From assembly GCA_045599325.1 (NCBI GenBank), contig JAZRVT010000028.1:9541-73540 (forward strand): a DNA stretch of 64,000 bases, read 5' to 3'. The translations under genes and the position numbers were made by a program. The notes under the pieces were generated by a model, which had not been told where the DNA came from, made no database searches, and saw only the letters and a program-made list of their open reading frames with translations. Every line of letters starts with the position of its first letter. Position 1 is the stretch's first letter. Of this stretch, positions 1 through 8,128 are shown in pieces. The DNA comes from Cacconaster sp045599325. GTDB lineage: Bacteria; Bacteroidota; Bacteroidia; Bacteroidales; UBA932.

Positions 1-3000
1 CGCGAATACCGGGACGTTGGCCGGTTCGAACTTGCCTGCCTGAGGCTGGTCGTAGACTATGTCGCCGCTGCCGTAGCGTCCGCCCGAGTGGATTGCGAGC
101 CTGAGCTCGTCGGCAGAGTTTCCGTTGCGGATCCAGGAGTGTCCGTCATAAGGGTAGACGACAGCCTGGAGGTCGTCGAGTGTCCATTCTCCAAGATCGA
201 CCTTGCCGGAGAAGACGCCCTTGCCTGTGGCCTTGAGCGGCTTTGCCACAAGACCCGGCTCGTTGTAGTCCTTTGAGTCAGGGACGCTTGCGGCATTTCC
301 GAAGAGAAGGCCCACGGTCTCGGTGCCGTCCCATTCGTAGAGAGTGGTGCCGTCGTCGAGCTTAGGGTAGGCGAGGTTGAGGGTGATTTCAGTGTCACCG
401 CCCTCTGGTGAGCTCTCGCCCAGCTTGATGTCGAGGGTGGAGACGACGCCTGTGGTGAGGTTGAATGTCTGAGTAGGATATGGGATCTGGTATGTGGCCT
501 TGTCGGTGGTCACGTTGACATAGCCGTTGCCGTCATTGCTGAAAGTGTAATCCTCCTGGCGTGCCGCAAGAGCTGCATAGAGAACAACAGGAGATTCCTG
601 CGCGGTCTTGGCGAGTTTCACGTTCTCCTTGAGCTCCACTGTCACGAGATTGCTCTTCTCACCGTTGATGGCGAAGGTGCCGGCGCTGGAACCTGTCAGT
701 TTGTACTCGGAGTTGCCTGTCACGGACTTGCTCGTGTTGGTGTAGAGCTCCATCTTCTTGAGGCATTCGTCTGCTGAAGCACCTTCAGGGAGACCGTAGA
801 GCTGGACCTTCATCAGTGAGCAGCCCCACTGCATCGCCTTCTTGACAGAGTAATCGTTGTCACCCGCCTTTGTGAGCTCGTCCTTGGTCACAGTTGCGAA
901 TACAGGGGTGTTCTCAGGGTTGAGGACGCCGGACTTGTCCTGTGAGTAGACAATAGGGTCCTTGTACTCGCCGCCGGTGTGCATCACGAGTCGGAGTTCA
1001 CCGCTGTTGTTCTTGATCCAGGAGTGGCCGTCATAAGGGTAGACAACTGCCTGTATGTCGTCGACTGTCCAGTCTCCGAGTTCGATCTCTCCGGAGAATA
1101 CGCCCTTGCCGGTTGCCTTCACAGGGATCGCTGCGATTGCATCAGGGGCATAGCTGCCTGAAGGGGATGCAGATGTGTTGCCGAAGAGGACTCCTACCGT
1201 CTCGTCACCTTTCCATTCATAGAGCGATGTTCCGTCAGCTGTCTTCGGGTAGTCGAGGGTGAAGGTGAACTTGCACTTGTCGCCTGTCGGATCGACAGGG
1301 TCGACAGGGTCCTGGCTCTCGCCGAGCTTGACTTTGAGCTCGCTCACGGTGCCGGTGAAGAGATTGAAGGTCTGAGCAGGGATATCGCAGGTGTATGAAC
1401 CCTTGTTGGTGTTGACCTTCACGTAGCAGGTGCCGCTTTCACCGAATGTCCAGGCGCCCTGCCTTGCTGCAAGGGCTGTGTAGATGGCGACAGGACTCTT
1501 TTCGCTGGTTGCGGAGAGAGCCACCTGCTCCGCCAGGTTGACGGTCGCGCAGTTGGCCTTGTTGCCGTTGATGGCGAAGTCGCCTGAGCTGAGCTTGTAC
1601 TCTGAGTTTCCGGTCATTGACTTGCTGGTGGCGGTGAAGAGTTCCATACCGGTCACATACTCGTCGTCGGTGGCTCCGTCAGGCTTGCCGAAGATGTTGA
1701 CCTTCATAAGTGAGCAGCCCCACATAAGGTCCTTGGTCACTGAGTATGCGTGCTCGCCCTCTTCCTTGAGGTCGGCCGCTGTGACAGGAACGAATACAGG
1801 AGCGTTGTCAGGGTTGAGCGCCCCGTTCTTAGGCTGGTTGTAGGTTATTGCCTTGGTATAGCCGCCGCCGGTATGCATTACCACTCTGAGCTCACCGCTG
1901 TTGAGCTTTATCCAGGAGTGCTCGTCACACGGATAGACGACTGCCTGGAGGTCTTCGAGAGTCCAGTCGCCGAGGTCGATGGTGCCGGAGAATACTCCCT
2001 CGCTGATGGCAGGGAGCTCCTTTGCCACTACAGTGCCCTCTGAAGGGTATTCACTGCCTGAAGGAGCGGTGTCGAGATTGCCGAAGAGGAGCCCGATCTT
2101 CTCGTTTCCGGTCCATCTGTAGAGGGTTGTGCCATCGTTGAGCTTAGGGTAGTTGAGGTTGAAGGTAAGCTGGTACTCGCTTCCGGAAGGACCTGAGGAG
2201 ATCTTGGAGAGGTCGACGCTGATGTCGTTGATGCTGCCGGCCTCGAGGGTCTGGTTGGAAGCAGGGAGCTTGAGGTCATATGAACTCTTGTCTGTTATGA
2301 CGGTGACTTTCACGTCGCCCGCAGCTCCGAATGCGACAGCCTTCTGGTGAGCGGCTGCTGCCGTATAGACTACAATAGGCTTTGAAGAGGTCGCCTCGGA
2401 AAGGAGCGGTGTGTCTTCGACCTTGACGAAAGCAGTGTTCTCAGGCTTGCCGTTGACCACATATTTCTTGTCCTTGATGACATATTCGGTGTTTCCGAAG
2501 ACGCACTCCTTCGCGCCGGCCTGGAAGCGGACAGCGATCAGACGCTCGTCAGGAGATGCTGTTTCCGGCATTCCGTAGATATTGAAGCGGAGGAACGAAG
2601 CGCCCCACATCAGGTCCTTGGCGCCGAAATACTTCAGCACCGTGCCCTTGAAACCGTCATCCTTGAGGTCGGAATATGAGAATGGATGGAAAACAGGGGC
2701 GTTGCCCTTGGTGAACTCTCCGGACTTGACCTGGGTGTAAGCCAGCTCTCCCTCATACTGTCCGCCTGTGTGCATTGCGATGTGAAGGCCGTCGCTGCCT
2801 TCGCGGACCCAGGTGTTCTCGTCGTAAGGATAGATGATGCCCTGGATATCTTCGAGCGACCAGCCTGCAAGGTCAAGTTCGCCTGCGAAGACGCCGACCT
2901 TGTCGGTTGCCTTGAGCGGCCTGGCCACCAGACCAGGGGAGTTGAATTCAGACTCACCCGGAACTTTGCCGCTTTTTCCGAAGACTACCCCCACGGTCTC

Positions 3001-3174
3001 GGTGCCGTCCCATTCTCCCAGGGTGACGTCACCGCCGATGCGTGGATAACTGATGCGGAGGGTGAGGTAGTGACCTGTCGGTTCACCCTCAAAATGCTCC
3101 TGGCAGGAGTTCGCTCCCACCAAGGCTGCGAGCAGGAATGCTAATCCTGCGATAAATTTGAATGTCTTTTTCAT
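1..3174 (-). CDS. Giant tandem-repeat lipoprotein, fimbrillin-like (3' end outside window)
   Basis: The reading frame is open from the ATG at 3174 down to base 1, giving 1,058 codons with no stop, so the C-terminus lies outside the window. Residues 1-24 form a lipoprotein signal ending in an A-N-S-C lipobox. After that the protein is a series of units of about 297 residues. Each opens with a block of the form YPKLxDGTTLYxWxGxExVGxLFGN, near residues 37, 335, 634 and 930. Each unit also carries a W-(T/S)-L-x-D-(L/I)-Q-(A/G)-(V/I)-(V/I)-YPYD block and a D-L-M-W-G-x-S block. The W..G-D/E-x-V-G-x-x-F pattern followed by a YPY block recalls fimbrillin/Mfa-like domains, but this is only a resemblance. 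It shares an ATGA overlap with the upstream hydrolase gene, so it is the last visible gene of the operon. It probably sits on the outer surface; its ligand is unknown. Confidence 0.75.
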   Translation of the reverse strand, partial: MKKTFKFIAGLAFLLAALVGANSCQEHFEGEPTGHYLTLRISYPRIGGDVTLGEWDGTETVGVVFGKSGKVPGESEFNSPGLVARPLKATDKVGVFAGELDLAGWSLEDIQGIIYPYDENTWVREGSDGLHIAMHTGGQYEGELAYTQVKSGEFTKGNAPVFHPFSYSDLKDDGFKGTVLKYFGAKDLMWGASFLRFNIYGMPETASPDERLIAVRFQAGAKECVFGNTEYVIKDKKYVVNGKPENTAFVKVEDTPLLSEATSSKPIVVYTAAAAHQKAVAFGAAGDVKVTVITDKSSYDLKLPASNQTLEAGSINDISVDLSKISSGPSGSEYQLTFNLNYPKLNDGTTLYRWTGNEKIGLLFGNLDTAPSGSEYPSEGTVVAKELPAISEGVFSGTIDLGDWTLEDLQAVVYPCDEHSWIKLNSGELRVVMHTGGGYTKAITYNQPKNGALNPDNAPVFVPVTAADLKEEGEHAYSVTKDLMWGCSLMKVNIFGKPDGATDDEYVTGMELFTATSKSMTGNSEYKLSSGDFAINGNKANCATVNLAEQVALSATSEKSPVAIYTALAARQGAWTFGESGTCYVKVNTNKGSYTCDIPAQTFNLFTGTVSELKVKLGESQDPVDPVDPTGDKCKFTFTLDYPKTADGTSLYEWKGDETVGVLFGNTSASPSGSYAPDAIAAIPVKATGKGVFSGEIELGDWTVDDIQAVVYPYDGHSWIKNNSGELRLVMHTGGEYKDPIVYSQDKSGVLNPENTPVFATVTKDELTKAGDNDYSVKKAMQWGCSLMKVQLYGLPEGASADECLKKMELYTNTSKSVTGNSEYKLTGSSAGTFAINGEKSNLVTVELKENVKLAKTAQESPVVLYAALAARQEDYTFSNDGNGYVNVTTDKATYQIPYPTQTFNLTTGVVSTLDIKLGESSPEGGDTEITLNLAYPKLDDGTTLYEWDGTETVGLLFGNAASVPDSKDYNEPGLVAKPLKATGKGVFSGKVDLGEWTLDDLQAVVYPYDGHSWIRNGNSADELRLAIHSGGRYGSGDIVYDQPQAGKFEPANVPVFA

Positions 3175-4052
3175 TTTTCACCGTAGATTACTTCGGCTGC
3201 TTTCGGAGCCATCTTGGAATTGGAGTGGCTTGAGCCGCTCACATATGCTTTTTTCCAGTTGAACTGGACGCCTCTTGCCTCTGCGTCCTTCTGGCAGAAT
3301 GCATAGAAGGACTCTCCGCGCTCGAGCCTGTTGAGGCCCTGGAGGTCAGCTTCCGGCGTCTGGCGGAGGTTGCTTGTCCTCAGAGTGTCGGCGTCGCCGA
3401 GAAGGATGGTCAGGTCCTTTGCGTAGAAATCCGCAAGGTCGATACCAAGCTCCTCTTCAGCATTGCCGATGCCGTATGGGAATCCTGCAGTGTCGGTAGG
3501 GAAGGTGTACCATCCCGAGTTGGCTGCGACTGCAATGTCCACCTTAGGGTCTCCGAACATCAGATACCTGTGTACGAACTGGGCGCCTGCGGAGTGACCG
3601 TAGATGTTGAATTTCTTCGCCTTGGAGGTGCTGTGGTCGAGGAAGAAGTCGAAGATGCCGTCAACGATGGTATAGGTCATATCTTCCTTTCTGTTGAACT
3701 TGCCTTCGGCGTTCAGGATATTCCCCTGCTGGTATGACTCTTCAGCGAACTGTTCGTCGGAGAAGGTCGGAACGAGAAGGATGCAGCCGTACTTGTCGGC
3801 CTCCTTGACCCAGACGTTGAAATATCCGTCACCGTTGCGGCCCATTCCGTGCATCACGATCTGGACCGGCATTGACGCTATGTCTCCCTCCGGGATGTAG
3901 TAATAGAGATGGATGGTCTTCTCCCCGTCTGCCGTAGTGCAGGCATAGTCCATTTCTCCCTTGCCCTGCTGGAAGAGAATCTCTTTTTTCTGGCAGGATG
4001 AAGCTGATACCAGGGCGAGTACCAGAGCCAGTAGCATTAGTTTGCCTTTCAT
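3171..4052 (-). CDS. Alpha/beta-hydrolase lipoprotein (PHB-depolymerase/esterase-like)
   Basis: This is a 293-residue protein with a lipoprotein signal whose lipobox ends S-A-S-S-C20. The fold pattern is an alpha/beta-hydrolase: an oxyanion-type HGMGRNG turn near residues 68-74, a nucleophile elbow GHSAG with Ser154, a candidate acid at Asp220 or Asp222 (LLGDADT), and a C-terminal His276 (GSSHSN). Family members cleave esters, and some such as prolyl-oligopeptidase relatives cleave peptides; the substrate cannot be read from the sequence. The gene lies 1 bp after iadA and overlaps the next gene by ATGA, so it is cotranscribed with a peptide-processing set. This makes a peptidase or esterase acting on the imported ligand plausible. 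It should be anchored facing the periplasm or the cell surface. Confidence 0.75.
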   Translation of the reverse strand: MKGKLMLLALVLALVSASSCQKKEILFQQGKGEMDYACTTADGEKTIHLYYYIPEGDIASMPVQIVMHGMGRNGDGYFNVWVKEADKYGCILLVPTFSDEQFAEESYQQGNILNAEGKFNRKEDMTYTIVDGIFDFFLDHSTSKAKKFNIYGHSAGAQFVHRYLMFGDPKVDIAVAANSGWYTFPTDTAGFPYGIGNAEEELGIDLADFYAKDLTILLGDADTLRTSNLRQTPEADLQGLNRLERGESFYAFCQKDAEARGVQFNWKKAYVSGSSHSNSKMAPKAAEVIYGEK

Positions 4053-4053
4053 A

Positions 4054-5160
4054 TTATATAAATTTGATACCTTTCGAGTAAACGCCTGAGATTGAGAGGT
4101 CTTCCGGCTGAAGGATTACGAAGTCGGCGTCGCTCCCCTTCGCAATGTTTCCTTTTGCCGGAAGGGAGAGATTCCTCGCCGGGTTGGATGTGACGAGCTT
4201 GAGCGCGTCCTCCAGCGGCAGGATGCCATTTTTTACAAGCGCGACAACCTCTTTGTAGTTGAGGTCGAGAGGCGCAGGGTTATATGTCACCTCGCCTGTC
4301 TCGGGATCCTCCCGGCGCACGCCTCCGCGTCCGTCGCTCGAGAAAGTGAGGTTCCCGAGAGGGGCCCCCATTTCCAGGGCCATTCCCACGGCCTCGTGAG
4401 GGGCGGTGAATTTCGTTCCGCCTGTGGAGACATCCATCATTCCGCCTCTTTTCGCGAATTTCACGCACTCATCGAAGAGGTCGCGTGTCCTGATGGTATG
4501 GGTAGGTGAGAAGTAGGAGATGAGAGACGGATACTTGTCGATTATGGAGAAGATGGTGTCAATCCGAGTCGGCAGGTTTCCGAGATGGATGTGGAGGATG
4601 CCGTGCTTGCCGGAGGTGAAGCCTCCGAGCCTTATCTGGTGGACAAGCCTGAGCACCTCTTCCTCAGTCGGGAACGGACTGCGGTCGTCGCTCATCGCCA
4701 GCTTGCAGCCGATCACCTTGTCAATGAAGATCATATCTTCTGCGACCGACCCTGTGATTGTTTTTGGAGGATAGCCGTAGTAGCTGGTGAGCATATAGGC
4801 AGTCAGTCCCTGCTCATCGAGTGATTTGGCCTTGGAGTAGAGTGTTGAGAGCTCCTTGACGAATCCGTCTGTGCCGAGCAGGCCGAGTATGGTGGTGGTT
4901 CCGACAGAGACCAGGTCCTGCACGGTCACTTCAGGGATGAAGGATCTGTGGCCGAACTGGCCGCCGCCGCCGGTGATATGGACGTGCTGGTCGATGAACC
5001 CCGGGCAGAGGAACGCACCCTTGAGGTCGATTGTCTCAACGTGGAATCCGCTGAGGGAGAAGCCGTCCCCGATTGCGGCGATCTTCCCGCCGGAAACAAT
5101 GACCTCGTGCTGAGGCAGCTCGTCGGGAGCGAATATTCTGCAGTTCTTGAATACTATCAT
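4054..5160 (-). CDS. iadA: Isoaspartyl (beta-aspartyl) dipeptidase
   Basis: IadA is a binuclear-zinc amidohydrolase that splits beta-aspartyl dipeptides and releases aspartate. The 368-residue protein is close to the usual length of about 390. All ligands known for the family are visible: His59 and His61 (DQHVHITGGGG), the carboxylated Lys153 (GCKLAMSDDRS), His192 (HIHLG), His221 (SPTHTIR) and Asp276 (FSSDGRGG). There is no signal peptide, so it acts in the cytoplasm. It lies between an exported carboxypeptidase (14 bp upstream) and a lipoprotein hydrolase (1 bp downstream), in an operon with SusCD and DcuC carriers. That context points to catabolic use of imported isoaspartyl peptides rather than protein repair. 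Alternative amidohydrolases such as dihydroorotase do not share the GGGG and SDDRS motifs. Confidence 0.92.
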   Translation of the reverse strand: MIVFKNCRIFAPDELPQHEVIVSGGKIAAIGDGFSLSGFHVETIDLKGAFLCPGFIDQHVHITGGGGQFGHRSFIPEVTVQDLVSVGTTTILGLLGTDGFVKELSTLYSKAKSLDEQGLTAYMLTSYYGYPPKTITGSVAEDMIFIDKVIGCKLAMSDDRSPFPTEEEVLRLVHQIRLGGFTSGKHGILHIHLGNLPTRIDTIFSIIDKYPSLISYFSPTHTIRTRDLFDECVKFAKRGGMMDVSTGGTKFTAPHEAVGMALEMGAPLGNLTFSSDGRGGVRREDPETGEVTYNPAPLDLNYKEVVALVKNGILPLEDALKLVTSNPARNLSLPAKGNIAKGSDADFVILQPEDLSISGVYSKGIKFI

Positions 5161-5174
5161 AATGCGATTGTCGT

Positions 5175-6722
5175 TTATTTAATGAGTCTGTGGACTTTGA
5201 GGACATCTCCCGCAGAAGTCCCGATCACGCAGAAGGAGACGAATCCGTTTGCTGCTTCAGGTTCCAGCACTGATACTGCGAAGTTGGCGTTCTCCTGGTG
5301 GAGGCTGACCACATATGTGCCTTTGCTGAATACCTTCTTCTGTCTGAAGAGTTCTGTGCTGACACTCTGCCTGTGGATTTTCTCCCATTCCTTGGAGGCT
5401 CTTGAGTATTTGGTGACTTTGTAGCTCTCGACTTCGAGTTCGGTGTCACTTTCAAGTCTGGTGACTTCCACTCCGAGGATGCGGAGGTTCTCGACCGCCT
5501 TCTCTTCGGACATCTCGATGATGTAGGCCTCTGGGCGTTCACGCTGCATCAGAATCTGCGGTTCGAGAGCGTCAAGGACTCTGACGTTCTCCACAACTGC
5601 AGGTTCGGCGGTGTTCATGTCGAGCCAGGTGACAGGAAGCCGCTTTTCCTTCGATTCGAAGAGCACCGTCACAGGCTCCTTGCCCTTTACTGTGGTCTTG
5701 TTTGCCTTCCGTACCAGTTTCCTTATTGCTCTGCTGTTGTCGAAAGTCTGTTCAAGCACAGTCTTGGCGACAAGGAAAGAACAGCAGGTCCGCCTTGGGA
5801 GCGACAGCCTGCCAAGCCCTATGCCGCGCAGTTCCGCAAAGAATGAGATGGCGTTTGAAAGAGCGTAGGAGGTGGAACTTGACTGAGGGCTCTTGGCATT
5901 GAGGATGAGAGTCGGCTCGGAGCCCTCTTCATCCACAGTGTAGTATCCGAAATGGGAGAATCCGTTTTCGTCAAGGACCTCTTCGCACTTGCTCTGGAAC
6001 AGGTCGATGGAAGCCTTCCGGAGAGGCTCGCATACGTTCGGATATCCGGTCGGAAGGAACAGCACATCATAGTATGACGCCGCCCCCTTGCCGCTGACGA
6101 ACGGCAGCTTGCGGTAAGGCTGGTATTCGTGGAAGTCCATCGCCACGTCAGGGTTGACGCCGATGAAGGCCTTCTTGATGATGACGCTCTGCTTGTCGGC
6201 GAATTTGGTCTGGTCGCGGTTCAGGTCATAACCATCTCCGGAGACTCTCTGGAACGCGGCGTAGCCGTCGATATTCGCTACAGGAAGGATATAGAGGTCT
6301 ATCCTGTCGAGCAGACGGGAGCCCTCCTCTGTGCCGAGCACATAGTCGATTATGGCGAAAAGCCCTTCGGCTCCGCCCGGCTCGTTGCCGTGGATGAGCC
6401 CCTGGAGCCAGACCTTGACCTTTCTGCCGCTCTCTCCTGAGTTCAGCCTGACCATAGGCACACGCCTCCCTTCAGCAGAAACGCCGATCCAGGAGAGTGT
6501 CATCCGGCTGTCGGAGGCGCGGGATTCGAGCCAGCTGACAATCTCTTCGTATGAGGCGAACCTGTCCTCTTCAATGGAGAGTGTCGGTGTCCTGAAAGTG
6601 ACAGGCGGGTCCGGGTAGAGCTTGTCGGCAATCGCCTTTTTGAAGTCCTGCGCGGAAAGCAGGCAGCCTGAGATTACAAGCAGCGCTGCTGTGGCAAGAA
6701 TATGATGACGGGCCGTTTTCAT
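5175..6722 (-). CDS. Exported M14-family zinc carboxypeptidase
   Basis: This 515-residue protein has a secretion signal ending near SAQ at residues 23-25; an I-S-G-C20 stretch could alternatively be a lipobox. Zinc ligands of the M14 family are visible as His111 and Glu114 (GLIHGNEPGG) and His198 (DFHEY), with the catalytic base Glu297 (FFAELRG). YDLNRDQTK supplies the usual substrate-carboxylate region. M14 enzymes remove C-terminal residues from peptides, and related members cut peptidoglycan stems. About 200 residues after the catalytic domain hold no motif I recognise. It sits 21 bp after a DcuC-like carrier and 14 bp before iadA, so it probably trims oligopeptides in the periplasm before uptake. 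Confidence 0.88.
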   Translation of the reverse strand: MKTARHHILATAALLVISGCLLSAQDFKKAIADKLYPDPPVTFRTPTLSIEEDRFASYEEIVSWLESRASDSRMTLSWIGVSAEGRRVPMVRLNSGESGRKVKVWLQGLIHGNEPGGAEGLFAIIDYVLGTEEGSRLLDRIDLYILPVANIDGYAAFQRVSGDGYDLNRDQTKFADKQSVIIKKAFIGVNPDVAMDFHEYQPYRKLPFVSGKGAASYYDVLFLPTGYPNVCEPLRKASIDLFQSKCEEVLDENGFSHFGYYTVDEEGSEPTLILNAKSPQSSSTSYALSNAISFFAELRGIGLGRLSLPRRTCCSFLVAKTVLEQTFDNSRAIRKLVRKANKTTVKGKEPVTVLFESKEKRLPVTWLDMNTAEPAVVENVRVLDALEPQILMQRERPEAYIIEMSEEKAVENLRILGVEVTRLESDTELEVESYKVTKYSRASKEWEKIHRQSVSTELFRQKKVFSKGTYVVSLHQENANFAVSVLEPEAANGFVSFCVIGTSAGDVLKVHRLIK

Positions 6723-6743
6723 ATTGTATTGTCTGTTGATTTG

Positions 6744-8117
6744 TTACTGGATGATGTAGTGAAGTATGTTGAGGAATGCGGCGCACACCGCCATAAGCGG
6801 CAGGTTTCTCTTAGCCAGGTCCATAGGTGACACGCCGGCTATGCCGCAGATTGCCACGATGACACCTGAGATAGGAGATGCCGCGCGTCCCATACTGGCC
6901 GCCAGTTGTGAAGGAAGCACCATCTGGACTGCCGGCATCCCGAACTGTGAGGCGATGCCGGGGAGCAGAGGGCTGAATGAGAAGAAGGCTGCGTTGCCGC
7001 TTCCCATCAGCATTGCCGCAAGGAATACGATTATGGTAATCATCACAGAAATGGCTGTCCCTCCGAAGCCGGCGCTTGTGGTGCCGTCAACCAGAGAGTC
7101 GATGAACCCGAGGCTGATGAGGCCGCCGGAGAAAATCTCGGCTGCCACTATCAGCGTTATGACAGATGTGAACACATTGCCCATTCCCTGCCAGAAACTG
7201 CCGAAAAGGGCGAATGTCTCCTTGACGTTGCGCTGCCTGAGCGCTGTGCAGACCACTGCAATTACAAAGGAGACCAGCATTGCGACAGTGGTGGAGATGT
7301 TTACGTCAAAGTGCCCGACATAGCCGGAAAAAAGTATCAGGAGCACAAGAGGAAGGAGCGGGAGGAACGCAAAGTATTTCGGCGCATCCGGGCATACTGC
7401 TTCGTCGATGGTCTCGCTGAAAACCTGCTTTCCCTGCCTTGCGTCGCGCTTGTCGCAGTATTTGCTGTAGAAGTAGAACATCACCATGAGCACAACTGTC
7501 GTAGGGATGACGACCGGAAGCTGGTAGTGGAGGAAATAGTCCACAGGCGTCATGTCCACAAGTGCGGAGGCCGCTGCTGTGTTGGCGGAACCCGGACCCT
7601 GGTCAAAGATTGTGGCGGTGGCGATGACAGAGAGCGCTGTCAGCTTGCTGACGCCCAGATTGACGAGAATAGGGTAGAGGGTTGCAGCCAGCAGCAGGCC
7701 CACTCCTGCGGCGGACGGTGTGGTTATGAAGAGGATCTGACCGATCGGGATTGCCAGGATCGCAGCAATGTAAGGGTATCTCTTGAATACTTTGAGAGGT
7801 CTGATTGCCAGGTAGACGAGCATATTGGTGGCTTCTATCTTGTTCATGAAGGCCACATATCCGCCGATTGTCATAATCATCAGGCCTGCCCTGGTGAAGT
7901 TGGAGATGAACTTCTCCTCGACATAGCGGAAAACATCGAACACCTGCAGACCGGTCTCCTTGGCAACTCCCACCGGAGAGGTTCCGATGAGAGCCGCCAG
8001 TGCGACCATCACTATTCCCGATATCAGCAGCACACCCTGCGGGTTGTACTTCTTGTACAGCAGGATGGCGGTAATCACTGTTACCGCTATACAGATCGAG
8101 AATGAGATCCAAATCAT
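6744..8117 (-). CDS. DcuC-family C4-dicarboxylate carrier (copy nearest susD)
   Basis: This is a 457-residue polytopic inner-membrane protein with about 12 hydrophobic segments. Its N-terminal plan matches DcuC: a first helix, a long loop, then the GLMIMTIGGYVAFMNKI block and a TPSAAGVGLLLAATLYPILVNLG block equivalent to the DcuC ATGLGVLLMATLFP region. DcuC proteins exchange or export succinate, fumarate and aspartate during anaerobic growth. It lies 11 bp after susD and 21 bp before the carboxypeptidase gene. A second, divergent paralogue of identical length opens the operon. The substrate here is inferred, with aspartate/succinate exchange being the simplest reading given IadA; peptide or amino-acid transport is possible. 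Confidence 0.82.
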   Translation of the reverse strand: MIWISFSICIAVTVITAILLYKKYNPQGVLLISGIVMVALAALIGTSPVGVAKETGLQVFDVFRYVEEKFISNFTRAGLMIMTIGGYVAFMNKIEATNMLVYLAIRPLKVFKRYPYIAAILAIPIGQILFITTPSAAGVGLLLAATLYPILVNLGVSKLTALSVIATATIFDQGPGSANTAAASALVDMTPVDYFLHYQLPVVIPTTVVLMVMFYFYSKYCDKRDARQGKQVFSETIDEAVCPDAPKYFAFLPLLPLVLLILFSGYVGHFDVNISTTVAMLVSFVIAVVCTALRQRNVKETFALFGSFWQGMGNVFTSVITLIVAAEIFSGGLISLGFIDSLVDGTTSAGFGGTAISVMITIIVFLAAMLMGSGNAAFFSFSPLLPGIASQFGMPAVQMVLPSQLAASMGRAASPISGVIVAICGIAGVSPMDLAKRNLPLMAVCAAFLNILHYIIQ

Positions 8118-8128
8118 ATCAGGAGACT

